NCBI RefSeq assembly: GCF_014698835.1
Contig: NZ_JACJTU010000059.1
Location: forward strand, 1-39,788
From: Nostoc paludosum FACHB-159
Lineage (GTDB): Bacteria > Cyanobacteriota > Cyanobacteriia > Cyanobacteriales > Nostocaceae
DNA length: 39,788 nt
Reading direction: 5' to 3'
The notes under the pieces are model-generated. The model had not been told where the DNA came from, did not search any database, and saw nothing but the letters and a program-made list of their open reading frames with translations. Positions 5,696 through 14,902 of this stretch are shown here, one piece after another. Made by a program: the position numbers and the translations under genes. How positions within the stretch are numbered: the first letter of the stretch is position 1; each line of letters opens with the position of its first letter.

Positions 5696-7909
5696 TTAAT
5701 GCACTAAAGCGATCGCTCTTTTCGTCAATGCTTCAGCAGTCAATCCATTAAACGCCATCAACTCACCAGCACTGGCTGTAGTTTCGCCACGTTTCCAGGC
5801 AAAAGTATCGCGCTTCGCTGTACTCCGTAACAAAATTGGTTCTAGCATCGCGGCTGCACCACCTGTCACCGCAATTAGCGCATCGCCATCAAATAATTCG
5901 GCAAATTTCGCATCATCCAAGAAACCGCCATCAGGTTCCGAACAGGTATCCCAAGCAGTATCATGAGGACGATATAAACGTCTGGGGTTAATTACAGAAA
6001 CTATCTTCGCACCAATACCTTCATTTTCTAAGAAAGTAGCCGCCTCAAATACTGGCATTAATGTCATATCGCCAATGACAGCAAATACAACTTGTTTATC
6101 GCCAGGGACTTCATGCAATACCACCGCACCATCTTGTAAACCTTGGCGACTTTGTTCTAAAGTAATGCGAATTGGTAATGGTGATTTACTTGCAGTAATT
6201 ACAATTCCCTTATTCTTAGTTTGCAATGCCCAGTTATAACAAACTTGGATACTGTTAGCATCGGGAGGAAATAATGGAAAAACATTTCCATTTCGCATTA
6301 GCGAAGCAAAGTAAGCTTCAATTTCTGGACGTTGGTGAGTCCAACCGTTGCGCCCTTGCTCTAATGCGCCTGCTGTGAATAAAGTAATAGTCGAAGGAGT
6401 TTGACGGCGCAATTCTGCCATTGCTTGGGTGACAGTTTGCCAAATTGGTAATCCGTTGATGGCAAAAGATTCGTAAGAACACCACAAAGTTCTCGCACCC
6501 ATTAATGACAAACCAGCTGCTAAACCCGCACAAGCATCTTCGCTCAAAGGTTCGTAAACTTGTCCGTTTGGCGCTTGGTTATATAAATCGTCGGTTGTCG
6601 GGTGGATAATTTTTAATGCTTGGTTGATATTAGCAATTCCCGATGCTTCGTTACCGTCGGCGTTGGTGACAAGGAAATTTTTATCTTTTTGTCCAACTAT
6701 TCCTACTAATCTTCCCATTGCAGTTGTAGAAACTTTTGGTTCGCCACCGACTGCATATTCTTCTAAAGGTAATTCGCCTAATTCTGGCAATGGTAATTCA
6801 AATTCTGTGACCACTGTTTTGGCTGCGGGGCCACCGCCTGCGCGTTCGGCGTTGGTTCTGACTAATTGCCAAGCTTCAGCAGATAAAGCGCGAGTCTGCA
6901 ATGCACTCACAATATGCGGCGCATCTAACGTATCTTTAGGATAAAGGTTGTGAGATTTTGCACCGCGGGCGTGGACTCCTGCACCTTTAAGTTGTTTAAT
7001 AATAAAAACAGTAAGCTTGCCACCTAATGCCGATCGCGCTGCTTTATCTACACCCTCAAGTACAGCTTGGGTAAATGCTAGGCGTTTTTCAAAGGAAAAA
7101 ACGGTACTATCAACGTAATCACCTGGTTGATTTTGGTCGTCAAAATCTTTAGCATCCACTAACACGACTTCCTCAAAACCATTACCTTGCCAATATGCTT
7201 GCATTTGTTGGTTGGTTTTGAGAGAAACCATGCTGTGGTGTTCTTGGCTATAACCATTCCACACTAATATCGGTAAAAAATTGGTCGCAGTAGGATAAGC
7301 AGTATGGAAATGTGCGATCGCACTTACAATATAAGGTTCGCCCAATCCACCATCGCCAACTGTAAAAGGGAATAACTTATCTTTGTGCAACAGTGCAGCC
7401 GCCATTGCAAAGTGTTGTCCTTGTCCCAAAGGCCCCGCAGGTGCGAGAATACCAGGTATATAACCAGAAAGGTGTCCTAAAAGACCGTGTTTTTCTCGGA
7501 AGCGATCGCGCAATTGTTGGACTGTATAAATTCCCATGTCCTCTAGCGAACGATCCAAGAACATGGCACTATAAAATCCGGGGGCGTGGTGTCCGACTTC
7601 GGTGATAATGTTCTTGTATCCCAGCATGACAAGAGATGCATAAGCTTCCGCTTGGCTGGCAAATCCGCCGGGATGTCCAGAGGCTTTACTACCAGTAACT
7701 TGCAAAGTTAGATAACGTAGGGCATCGGCAGCGAGTAAAGTTTGATATACTGCTGCTTTGTCTGTGGGAGATGCGATCGCTACATTGCCCGATTCAATAG
7801 CAGGAGTTGCACCATAAGTTTCAAAACCTGGTAGTGCTTCGCCAAAATATTGAATTCCTTCAGAAAAATTGGGAAGCGCAGAAGAAGCCTTTGGGGTGAT
7901 TGCAGTCAT
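5696..7909 (-). CDS. Thiamine-diphosphate-dependent transketolase-like enzyme
   Basis: A 737-residue cytosolic enzyme of the transketolase superfamily. The N-terminal region shows SGHPGG (residues 78-82) and the cofactor motif GDG (185-187) followed after 30 residues by WNGY (Asn218), which binds Mg2+-thiamine diphosphate. The central pyrimidine-binding domain begins near residue 400, and a C-terminal transketolase domain follows (VIGDMTLMPVFEAATFL, then VSVINPRRLY). Some cyanobacterial homologues carry phosphoketolase names, but the classical phosphoketolase signature (GPGHGG) is absent, so I keep the broader name. A C2-ketol transfer or phosphoketolase reaction on sugar phosphates is likely. 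The start at 7909 has an AAGGTA ribosome-binding site. The gene appears monocistronic, with its own terminator. Confidence 0.8.
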   Translation of the reverse strand: MTAITPKASSALPNFSEGIQYFGEALPGFETYGATPAIESGNVAIASPTDKAAVYQTLLAADALRYLTLQVTGSKASGHPGGFASQAEAYASLVMLGYKNIITEVGHHAPGFYSAMFLDRSLEDMGIYTVQQLRDRFREKHGLLGHLSGYIPGILAPAGPLGQGQHFAMAAALLHKDKLFPFTVGDGGLGEPYIVSAIAHFHTAYPTATNFLPILVWNGYSQEHHSMVSLKTNQQMQAYWQGNGFEEVVLVDAKDFDDQNQPGDYVDSTVFSFEKRLAFTQAVLEGVDKAARSALGGKLTVFIIKQLKGAGVHARGAKSHNLYPKDTLDAPHIVSALQTRALSAEAWQLVRTNAERAGGGPAAKTVVTEFELPLPELGELPLEEYAVGGEPKVSTTAMGRLVGIVGQKDKNFLVTNADGNEASGIANINQALKIIHPTTDDLYNQAPNGQVYEPLSEDACAGLAAGLSLMGARTLWCSYESFAINGLPIWQTVTQAMAELRRQTPSTITLFTAGALEQGRNGWTHQRPEIEAYFASLMRNGNVFPLFPPDANSIQVCYNWALQTKNKGIVITASKSPLPIRITLEQSRQGLQDGAVVLHEVPGDKQVVFAVIGDMTLMPVFEAATFLENEGIGAKIVSVINPRRLYRPHDTAWDTCSEPDGGFLDDAKFAELFDGDALIAVTGGAAAMLEPILLRSTAKRDTFAWKRGETTASAGELMAFNGLTAEALTKRAIALVH

Positions 7910-8047
7910 GCTGAGTACCTTATGACGATGAAATGAAACTGTAGATGCTCGTTGAATTCAACAAAAATTCTACATCGTTTGATGTTGTAACAGTTTATTG
8001 CTTTTTTGCAACGTCAGGATAAGTACTTTAAATGGTTCGCTATGGTA

Positions 8048-8075
8048 GGCAATAGGCAACAGGCAATAGGCAATA
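8048..8075. repeat. Heptameric short tandem repeat (GGCAATA, four units)
   Basis: Four consecutive 7-bp units: GGCAATA, GGCAACA, GGCAATA, GGCAATA. This is the STRR type known from heterocystous cyanobacteria. Related units occur near 12094 and 38040. Confidence 0.75.
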
Positions 8076-8160
8076 GAGTTAAAAGTATCTTTGTGTCCGG
8101 GTTTTACGACCAGTTTATGTCCTAACTTAGCTGCCAAATGCTATAAAATTTGCAATCTGA

Positions 8161-8210
8161 ATCCAGACGTAGAGACGTTGCAATGCAACGTCTCTACAAG
8201 GATTCTGGAT
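8161..8210. repeat. Long perfect palindrome, dispersed repeat
   Basis: GTAGAGACGTTGCA (8169-8182) pairs with its exact complement at 8184-8197 around a single base. Outer arms ATCCAGA (8161-8167) and TCTGGAT (8204-8210) extend it. It is not followed by a T-run. I recognise it as one of the hyperabundant palindromes of Nostocales intergenic DNA. Confidence 0.75.
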
Positions 8211-8293
8211 ATCATGCACAATTGTTTTCATACATGAAACCAGCAACACATTTTTAAAACTAGTATGGATTAATACACTATCAATCTAGCCAG

Positions 8294-8440
8294 TAGGGTG
8301 CGTTATCGCGCCAGCGTAACGCACCGTCAATAGACCTGTTGCATAAATAATTTTTTGTCTCACGCAAAGGCGCAAAGACGCAAAGAAGAGAGCGAAGAAA
8401 AGGACTTTTGTAAGAAGTCTAACGTCCATAACGCACCCTA
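8294..8440. mobile_element. MITE-like element with 13-bp inverted ends
   Basis: TAGGGTGCGTTAT (8294-8306) is inverted perfectly at 8428-8440. An inner hairpin (GGTGCGTTA at 8297-8305 with 8317-8325) and a short run of CGCAAAG-type units near 8362-8385 lie inside. There is no ORF. A related hairpin occurs at 17400-17428. Confidence 0.5.
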
Positions 8441-8512
8441 CCAAACTCTAGTAACTAAATTTAGGAGGAAAACGTACTGTTACAACGTCCCCAAACTGTA
8501 AAGAACGATTTG

Positions 8513-8806
8513 TCATTGCTCAACAATTACTACTCCCATTTCAGGAACATATTTAACAGGTAAACCCTTATTCAGTTCGCCCGGTTGCCAATCATAAGGT
8601 TCATAGCTGCCCAAATTTGATAAGTCAGTCTCTAGCCATCCTGTATCAGATTCTTCATCTAATTCTTCGCTGACTATAGATAACTGCGATTCCTGACGAT
8701 TATGTTTTTGCCACTCTAAAAACTCAATAAAATCTAGAACTTGTTGCTGTGCATTATCTGGAAGGCGTTCTAGTTTTTCTAAAATCTTTGCTTTGATAAA
8801 ATCCAT
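8513..8806 (-). CDS. DUF2281 domain protein
   Basis: A 97-residue protein. Its N-terminal 40 residues (MDFIKAKILEKLERLPDNAQ, then QVLDFIEFLEWQK) form the helical DUF2281 motif seen in antitoxin-like and small regulatory proteins of cyanobacteria. The remainder is acidic and ends in a beta-like tail (VKYVPEMGVVIVEQ). No toxin gene lies next to it. Its role is unknown; an antitoxin-related origin is only a guess from the family. Confidence 0.75.
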   Translation of the reverse strand: MDFIKAKILEKLERLPDNAQQQVLDFIEFLEWQKHNRQESQLSIVSEELDEESDTGWLETDLSNLGSYEPYDWQPGELNKGLPVKYVPEMGVVIVEQ

Positions 8807-8926
8807 GATGATTTCTATAGTTTTGCCTAAGTCCTAATCTAATCGTAGTAGACTATGGTTTTCGTTGGTCAACCCAGCCTACAATATTTCAATTTTTGAT
8901 TTAGTCAAAGTTGATGGTTGCGCTAG

Positions 8927-11089
8927 TTAATTTAACTCGCCAAATTTAGGACTCCACCAGCCTTTTTGTGTAGAAAAATAAGCTACTTGCTGATGTTTTT
9001 TGTCCTGACGAGATTGGGGGTTTGAACACCTTAGCATTGTTTTGTTTTGCCCTTCCTTAATGTAAGTGTATTCTTCTAATGGTTTTTTACATACTGGACA
9101 AGAGTATGAAGTTAGCTTAGCTGGAGGTTTGGCAACACTTTCATTTTTGGATACTTTGTTTCGAGGTGATTCCCAAGTTTTGCTGAGGTCACTCCAAAAA
9201 AGAACGATGTTTTCACAACCGCTAACACATTTGAGGAAGTATTTCTTTTTAACTTTGCTACTCGGAATTTTAGCTAAACAATTTTTGCATTCAGGGCAGC
9301 GAGTTCTGGAGGTTTCATATTTGCGTTCTCGTCCGGGTGAAGCTTTGCTTGGAGATGCGCTACTCACAGCCACAGTTTTGGCTTTTGCTAAAGCTGGTGC
9401 AAAGTATTCCTGATTCCAAGTGCTTAAATATTGTTGCCAGCCTTGTTTGCCAACTGCGATCGCATCTAGAGCATCTTCCATCTTAGCGGTGAATTCCGCC
9501 TCTAGTAAATCCGGTAAGGCTTTTTGTAAGAATGCATCAACTTCTAAACCCAAAGCCGTTGGTTGCAGATGATCCTTGGTCAACTGCACATAATCCCGCT
9601 TTTTCAAGGTGGCGACGGTGGGAGCATAAGTACTGGGACGACCAATACCTTTGCGTTCCATTAGTTGTACTAGTTTCGGTTCGCTGTATCGAGGCGGCGG
9701 TTGTGTTTGTTTCTTTTCATGCTGTGCATCTTTTAATGTTAGTATCTGCCCCTGTTGCAACTGCGGTATAACTGTATCTTTACTGATATTATTCCAGTAC
9801 CGGGCATAACCGTAGAACTCAACTACTTGTCCATTACAAAGCCACAGCAGATTTCCAGATTGAGTAACTATTTGGGTTTTGCGGAGTTGGGCGGCACGAC
9901 ATTGAGAAGCGATCGCCCGTTTCCAAATCATTACATACAGGTTAAAATCATCGGTTGGCAGTTCTATCCGTAACTCGGCTGAAGGACGGAAAACATCTGT
10001 TGGGCGGATAGCTTCGTGTGCTTCTTGAGCCAATTTAGCACTGCGATGTTTGGATAAGGACTGCGGTACATTTTGGGGGTCATTTTGCTCTAACCACTGA
10101 CGCGCAGCAGCACAAAATTCAGGACTTAACATCACTGAATCTGTTCGCATATATGTAATTAACCCGGCTTCATAAAGCTTTTGGGCAACTTGCATGGTTT
10201 TGTCTGGAGAAAACCTCAGCTTGGAACCAGCTGCTTGTTGCAAGCTAGAAGTAGTGAATGGAGGAGGTGGTTGGCGTTGAACTATTTTCCCTTCAAACTT
10301 AATAACCTGATGGGGATGGCGGCGTGCTTCTTCAACTAACCTGTTTGCTTCTGCTTCCGAGAGAATACGCTTACTTTCTGGTGCTTGTGTAGTATTTGTT
10401 GCGGCATCATCATTAGTTTCAGTTTTTTGTTCTGGCGTATCTGCGTCAGAATTAGCCGTTCCTTTGTAGAAAGCGCGAAATCCTTCAGCATAATCTACCC
10501 AGACACTCCAGTAGTCTTGGGGTACAAAAGTTTGAATTTCTTTTTCGCGCTGGCAAATCAAGTGCAATGTGGCGCTTTGAACTCGACCGACGCTTTTTGC
10601 ACCGTTGTTTAATGCCCAAACTAGGGGACTTCCTTTATAGCCGACTAACTTATCCAAACAATCGCGGCACAGTCCCGCACCTACTAAGTTTAAATCTAGT
10701 TTTCTGGGTTTGGCGATCGCTTCTCGAACTGCTGGTGCTGTAATTTCTGTATAAATTACTCGTTTTGGTTCTTTTAATCCCAGCACTTCTTTGATATGCC
10801 AAGCGATTGTTTCTCCCTCCCGGTCTGGGTCGGTGGCGATAACAACTTCATCAACCTGTTTAACTGCGGCTTTTAGTTGCTGAATGGTTTCCTTGGCTCG
10901 TTGGTCGCGGGGAATATAATTGCATTTGACCCGACTACCATCCATACTGAAACCCAACGAATCTTCGCCTTCATCGCTGAGTTCGCGGATATGGCCGCAG
11001 CTAGCTAGAACTTTCCATTCTGAACCCAGAATTTGACTGAGTTTTTTGACTTTTCCGGGGGATTCTACCACAAGGAGGCGTTTGGGCAT
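8927..11089 (-). CDS. topA: DNA topoisomerase I (type IA)
   Basis: A 720-residue type IA topoisomerase that relaxes negative supercoils. The TOPRIM domain opens with KRLLVVESPGKVKKL and carries the acidic triad in ATDPDREGE (Asp87, Asp89, Glu91). The catalytic tyrosine is Tyr313 in LITYMRTDS. A low-complexity insert lies at about 212-240. After the core, two Cys-rich modules are visible: RCPECKNC with a later KCVSGC, and SCPVCKKPL with LRCSNP, consistent with zinc ribbons. It is somewhat shorter than the main cyanobacterial TopA as I recall it, so it may be a second copy. The gene stands alone with a long upstream gap. Confidence 0.92.
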   Translation of the reverse strand: MPKRLLVVESPGKVKKLSQILGSEWKVLASCGHIRELSDEGEDSLGFSMDGSRVKCNYIPRDQRAKETIQQLKAAVKQVDEVVIATDPDREGETIAWHIKEVLGLKEPKRVIYTEITAPAVREAIAKPRKLDLNLVGAGLCRDCLDKLVGYKGSPLVWALNNGAKSVGRVQSATLHLICQREKEIQTFVPQDYWSVWVDYAEGFRAFYKGTANSDADTPEQKTETNDDAATNTTQAPESKRILSEAEANRLVEEARRHPHQVIKFEGKIVQRQPPPPFTTSSLQQAAGSKLRFSPDKTMQVAQKLYEAGLITYMRTDSVMLSPEFCAAARQWLEQNDPQNVPQSLSKHRSAKLAQEAHEAIRPTDVFRPSAELRIELPTDDFNLYVMIWKRAIASQCRAAQLRKTQIVTQSGNLLWLCNGQVVEFYGYARYWNNISKDTVIPQLQQGQILTLKDAQHEKKQTQPPPRYSEPKLVQLMERKGIGRPSTYAPTVATLKKRDYVQLTKDHLQPTALGLEVDAFLQKALPDLLEAEFTAKMEDALDAIAVGKQGWQQYLSTWNQEYFAPALAKAKTVAVSSASPSKASPGRERKYETSRTRCPECKNCLAKIPSSKVKKKYFLKCVSGCENIVLFWSDLSKTWESPRNKVSKNESVAKPPAKLTSYSCPVCKKPLEEYTYIKEGQNKTMLRCSNPQSRQDKKHQQVAYFSTQKGWWSPKFGELN

Positions 11090-11495
11090 AGCACCTGCGT
11101 TGAATAGTCCTTGATATCGAAAGGGGCGATCGCATACTTTAGTATAAAAGTACTATATCACTCGACTTTTTTTAAAATTGTTACACTTAGTTAAGCCTTG
11201 TTGTAAAAATACGGAAGATCCCTTAGTTTTCGGAAATTACGCTGATTTATAGCAATAATGCATGAAAATACGTCATAAATTATGAACACAGACGCTAATG
11301 GTCCATAAATACCTACCGCCAACGTAGAACCCGCAAGTTAGCAGGTAAAGAAAGAAATAAGAACTCAAAAAATTTGGCCCAGCCTCACAAAAAAATGGTA
11401 TTAATTAAAGCTTTGTTTAAAAAGTTTTTGCAAAAGCTTCTAATTGAGCTAATGTATGAAAAAATTCTATCTATCCTGTATTGGAGATTAATACC
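11090..11495. other. Intergenic region between topA and the methyltransferase
   Basis: Divergent promoter region of 406 bp. It has a HIP1 octamer near 11128 and A/T-rich DNA. I see no ORF, hairpin terminator or repeat that I could name. Confidence 0.5.
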
Positions 11496-12122
11496 ATGTT
11501 TACAAGTTTAGTAAAAGGTATGATAGAAAACACTCCTATTAAGAAATGGGAGTATATCGATCGACGGCTTGAGATCCGCAGAAAACGAAAAAGAATAGAA
11601 TTTATAGAACAATTTTTGCCGAAGAATGGAATCGGTGCGGAATTAGGAGTATTCAAAGGTCATCTGTCCCCCACTCTTCTGGAGCATACCAAGCCACAAA
11701 AATTGCACCTCATCGATCCTTGGTATTTCTTGTCAAGTCGTTGGGAATGGGCAAACGGCAATCAAAGTACGGTTGATGCTTTAATAAAAATTCTGCAAAT
11801 CTTCAAGAAAGAAATTGAAGATGGACGTATTTTGATACATGTGGGCGACGATCTTCAAGTAGTTGCCACATTTCCCGATCGATATTTTGATTGGGTTTAC
11901 ATCGATACGTCTCATCAGTATGAACATACTAAACAGGAGTTACTCTTACTAGAGAGCAAAGTGAAGGAAGATGGTATAATAGCCGGCGATGATTGGCAGC
12001 CAGACCCAAATCGTAGGCATTATGGAGTTTATAAAGCTGTAAATGAATTTGTAAGTTCGGGAAAATATACTCTTATATACTCCGATAATGACAATAGGCA
12101 ATGGGCAATAAAAAGGAGCTAA
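11496..12122 (+). CDS. Class I SAM-dependent methyltransferase
   Basis: A 208-residue protein with a Rossmann methyltransferase core. GIGAELGVFKGHLS is the glycine-rich SAM-binding loop, KLHLIDPW is the second strand, and FDWVYIDTSHQYEHTKQEL with GIIAGDDWQPD completes a Methyltransf_24-type pattern. This group includes small-molecule and sugar methyltransferases, but the substrate cannot be read. The ATG at 11496 has a GGAG ribosome-binding site nine bases upstream, so I prefer it to the TTG at 11481. The last codons (DNDNRQWAIKRS) run through GGCAATA-type heptamers, so the C-terminus may have been reshaped by a repeat. Confidence 0.75.
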   Translation: MFTSLVKGMIENTPIKKWEYIDRRLEIRRKRKRIEFIEQFLPKNGIGAELGVFKGHLSPTLLEHTKPQKLHLIDPWYFLSSRWEWANGNQSTVDALIKILQIFKKEIEDGRILIHVGDDLQVVATFPDRYFDWVYIDTSHQYEHTKQELLLLESKVKEDGIIAGDDWQPDPNRRHYGVYKAVNEFVSSGKYTLIYSDNDNRQWAIKRS

Positions 12123-12186
12123 AAAGCCACTAGCAACAATTCTAATGTGCTCCATTGTGGCCGTTGAGCTTGGTCATTATGCTACC

Positions 12187-12362
12187 TAGTACACGTCACC
12201 ATAAAAAAGGTTTGAAAAAAAGAATGATGAAATACAAAAGGTGGGTGTTTAATTAATCAAGCTCCCCAGTTTGAGATCAGTCTGTGCATCTTGTGGTTTC
12301 TGTGCCACCCTCTAAAAATATCTTCATTTATTGCCGACACTTTTTTACGGTGACGTGTACTA
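12187..12362. mobile_element. 176-bp MITE with 23-bp terminal inverted repeats and TA ends
   Basis: The left end 12187-12209 (starting TAGTACACGTCACC) is the inverse of 12340-12362 with one mismatch in 23. Both ends terminate in TA, as expected for elements moved by IS630/Tc1-mariner transposases. The interior encodes nothing recognisable. Confidence 0.75.
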
Positions 12363-12442
12363 AAGCTAATGTTGGGTTTAGCGTTGCTCAGCCCAACCTA
12401 AACTTAATTCATTATTTTAGACTTACTACGCTATTACCATCA

Positions 12443-12835
12443 TCAATCAGCAGCAGCATAATCAGGTAATGCTATCAATTCAGAACTCACAGCATTAATA
12501 TAATTTTGGTCATCCAAAAGTTGTGGTTGTAACTTCTTAGCATTTACCGCAGCTACGACCAAATCTTTTGCAAGAATATTGCTATTTAGAGTTTTAAATA
12601 CTAGTGTTCCGCCACTGGGAATACCATGTTGCAAAAGGCCCCCTTGATAAGCATAAGCAACAAGATCGAAAGGTTCCAGGTGACTAATGCTACTATAATC
12701 ATTGGGTAATTTGTTCAAGTTACTGACTATTGCTTGATTAGCGTTTGTAGCAACTGTTTGTGCAGTACTGATTCCAGGCATAAGAGTTATTGAAGTCACA
12801 ACTAGTAAAGAATCTATCAAGATAGAGAATTTCAT
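12443..12835 (-). CDS. Small secreted protein of unknown function
   Basis: A 130-residue protein with a clear Sec-type signal peptide: MKFSILIDSLLVVTSITLMPG with likely cleavage after ISTAQ near residue 26. The mature part is mostly polar and helical, with an SHLEPFDLVAYAYQGGLL segment, and ends in a short Ala/Asp tail. I do not recognise a named domain; similar secreted proteins occur in Nostocales. It stands alone between a MITE and a repeat region, on the strand opposite to the methyltransferase. Confidence 0.65.
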   Translation of the reverse strand: MKFSILIDSLLVVTSITLMPGISTAQTVATNANQAIVSNLNKLPNDYSSISHLEPFDLVAYAYQGGLLQHGIPSGGTLVFKTLNSNILAKDLVVAAVNAKKLQPQLLDDQNYINAVSSELIALPDYAAAD

Positions 12836-12950
12836 AGGGTAATCCGGAATTTAAATAAAGAGTTATTAGTTTTAGTAAGTTTTAGTAGTCTAAAAACATA
12901 AAGGGGAGAATTAGGGGAGAAATAAATTGAAGAGGGCAGAAAGAAGGCAC

Positions 12951-13133
12951 TTATGTTTCGTACCCTGCTTTAAGCTGGCGCAACAGATGGGAATTCAAAC
13001 CATGACCAGAACCACCAAATTTCCAATTTAATGGGGGTTTTAAACCCTTGCTCCCAAGGCGTCGCACAGACGGTGACGCTCCTGCGTCGAAGAGAGCTGC
13101 GCTATCGGGCTTTTCCGTGAAGGGTAAATCCAT
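12951..13133 (-). repeat. Dispersed repeat that happens to be open in one frame
   Basis: A 60-codon frame starting MDLPFTEKPDSAALFDAGAS lies in GC-richer DNA with palindromic pieces (GACGGTGACGCTCC). I recall very similar short frames in many copies in Nostoc-type genomes, which points to a repeat rather than a gene. It lies in the 12836-13473 gap. Confidence 0.35.
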
Positions 13134-13160
13134 GCCATCTGCCTTTCTTGATAAATAAGG

Positions 13161-13250
13161 TAATGGGCAATAGGGATTGGGTATTAGGAAAAATTATTGG
13201 TACTTAATATTTAATACCTAGTACCTAATCCCCAGTACCCATTCCCTAAA
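13161..13250. repeat. Diverged inverted pair of STRR-like heptamers
   Basis: The left part (GGTAATGGGCAATAGGGATT) and the right part (TACCTAATCCCCAGTACCC) are diverged inverse copies built of 7-bp steps around a central A/T-rich stretch. This is consistent with short tandem repeats of heterocystous cyanobacteria. The rest of 12836-13473 shows a HIP1 site near 13340 and no gene. Confidence 0.45.
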
Positions 13251-13473
13251 GTAGTTATTTTTGACCCGAACAAAACAAAAGGTGGAAAAAATTACCATCG
13301 CCTACACGATTTGGCGATATTTTGATGGAATAAAAAATGGCGATCGCCTACACAAGTCTCTACCAAATAATCGCATTTTTAGCCTCAAATATAATCTTTG
13401 ATTCTGCTATCATTGAAAAATGATAATTAATTAAAAACTTGTACAACGTTAATTACTATTGACAAATAGCAAA

Positions 13474-13665
13474 ATGATTAAACTCGACCAGTTTTTAAAG
13501 TTGTTGGGTATAGCTCCAACTGGAGGCCAAGCAAAACTGATGATTATTGATGGTAACGTTAAAGTCAATGGCACAATTGAAACCCGGCGAGGAAGACAAT
13601 TAATATCAAGCGACCAAGTAACAGTAGCAGGACAAACTTTTAAGGTTGGCGATGTTATTGAATAA
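13474..13665 (+). CDS. S4-domain RNA-binding protein (YbcJ-like)
   Basis: A 63-residue protein consisting of little more than an S4 RNA-binding fold: IKLDQFLKLLGIAPTGGQAK, then IDGNVKVNGTIETRRGRQL. The GGQAK and NG...E...R positions are the family's usual RNA-contact residues. Small proteins of this kind bind structured RNA, often ribosome-related. A TTG at 13459 could add five residues; the ATG at 13474 starts the conserved domain. A strong shared terminator follows 15 bp after the stop. Confidence 0.85.
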   Translation: MIKLDQFLKLLGIAPTGGQAKLMIIDGNVKVNGTIETRRGRQLISSDQVTVAGQTFKVGDVIE

Positions 13666-13680
13666 TTGACAATGCTTACA

Positions 13681-13712
13681 AAAAAACCGGACATTCTCAT
13701 GGCCGGTTTTTT
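13681..13712. terminator. Bidirectional intrinsic terminator
   Basis: AAAAAACCGG (13681-13690) pairs with CCGGTTTTTT (13703-13712) around a 12-base loop. T-runs exist on both strands, so it can end both the S4 gene and the convergent hsp20 gene. Confidence 0.85.
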
Positions 13713-13759
13713 AGGTATTTCAATCAATCAAAGGAGGTAGAGTAAATTATCACAACTAG

Positions 13760-14212
13760 TTAAGCGGTGGGTTGTTCCAGATTGATTTTGACAACTTTAT
13801 TCCTTTCTTTATCGGCTTTAGGCAGTGTCAGGCTCAAAATACCATCTTTATATTCAGCAGTAACTTTGGTATTTTCAACTCTCACAGATAAAGGAATCAC
13901 ACGTTGAAATTGACCGTAATAAAATTCGCTCTTAATAGTACCTTTTTGTTCAGTTTGAGTTTCAGATTTACGTTCACCGCTAATGTGGACAGCATCTTCT
14001 GTTACTTGAATATCCAGGTCTTTAGCTGACATTCCCGGTAGTTCTAGCTTGAGATGAACAGCATCTTCAGTTTCTTGTAATTCAGCAGCCGGAACTCTAA
14101 CTAAGTTTCTTTCAAATGAACTAGATGGTGCTATAGTCTCTTCAAACAAGTTATTAATTTGACGTTGTAGAGTGTCGATTTCTCTCCAAGGATTCCAACG
14201 AACTACTGCCAT
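13760..14212 (-). CDS. Hsp20/alpha-crystallin small heat-shock protein, copy 1
   Basis: A 150-residue small heat-shock protein, an ATP-independent holdase. The N-terminus (MAVVRWNPWREIDTLQRQIN) is typical of the cyanobacterial group. The alpha-crystallin domain runs from about residue 40 to 140, with LKLELPGMSAKDLDIQV, SGERKSE and the conserved EYKDGILSLTLPKA. The ATG at 14212 has an AGGAAGAG ribosome-binding site, so the upstream in-frame ATG (14227) is not needed. A paralogue lies at 24468-24902, and both share an upstream two-part element (14302-14406 here), which suggests joint heat or light control. Confidence 0.95.
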   Translation of the reverse strand: MAVVRWNPWREIDTLQRQINNLFEETIAPSSSFERNLVRVPAAELQETEDAVHLKLELPGMSAKDLDIQVTEDAVHISGERKSETQTEQKGTIKSEFYYGQFQRVIPLSVRVENTKVTAEYKDGILSLTLPKADKERNKVVKINLEQPTA

Positions 14213-14301
14213 AACTCTTCCTCGCATTAATTAGCTTTTGTTGATTTGTTTTTGCACTTGTCTGTGTGCTTACTTTTGATATTATGCCGAGTTAAAAATG
14301 C

Positions 14302-14406
14302 TGTAAATTCGGTTATTCTCACCTAATAAATGAGGATTACCGCACCAAGTTGGGATAAAAAAAAGTTACGGTTTGCTCTACTTATCAAGTTCGGTAAACC
14401 GGAATA
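14302..14406 (-). promoter_or_regulatory. Two-part upstream element of hsp20 copy 1
   Basis: Read in the gene's direction, box 1 (14406-14389) is TATTCCGGTTTACCGAAC. After 45 bases comes block 2 (14343-14302), which starts GCGGTAATC and ends AACCGAATTTACA, 89 bases before the ATG. The same two parts precede hsp20 copy 2 with 48 bases between them. Box 1 on the other strand reads GTTCGG-TAAA-CCGG, which resembles the K-box I recall from cyanobacterial groE promoters. Regulatory function is inferred from conservation. Confidence 0.65.
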
Positions 14407-14902
14407 ACGATTACAGTACAATTGGTGAATTCAGAACTAAAACAGAATTGGTATCTGACTTTTAGGCAAATCGTTGTGTAGTTTACCAAGTTGAATGTTG
14501 TATCACCAAAAATTCACTTTGGGCATTTGTTGGGTTCTCACACCGGAAGGCGAACTTACAATTATCTTTAACTGAAGCATACTGACTGATAACTGATACC
14601 AATCCTCCAAAATCAAGGAACAGATGTAAAGCCACAAACCCAGGTAAAATCTGACTTTACTTAATTGTGTTAGCACACCAGGGCGTAGCTTATTGCGTAC
14701 CTTGTTTACCGATGCAGAGGGTATTCCGAATTGGTATGATTCCGCACCATCATTCATAATGCAACTGTGAAATACCCAGGGTGAGTACGCCCTTGGACAT
14801 CGCAGTTTCACTAGGGTTACCTTAAAGACTTTCTACAGAAAAGGCTTAGCTAATAAATTATTTACTGTTCTATCAAATTAAGCTTGTTAAGTTACTCAGC
14901 AG
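14407..14902. other. Gap without a supported gene
   Basis: This stretch has a 102-codon minus-strand frame at 14503-14811 with no recognisable domain, no ribosome-binding site and odd composition. I regard it as chance. Nothing else is identifiable. Confidence 0.4.

Noticed and set aside
13730..13740. Strong AAGGAGGT sequence
   Set aside because: No start codon follows at a usable distance; it lies between convergent genes.
14503..14811. 102-codon minus-strand frame
   Set aside because: No domain, ribosome-binding site or plausible composition; it lies in repeat-like intergenic DNA.
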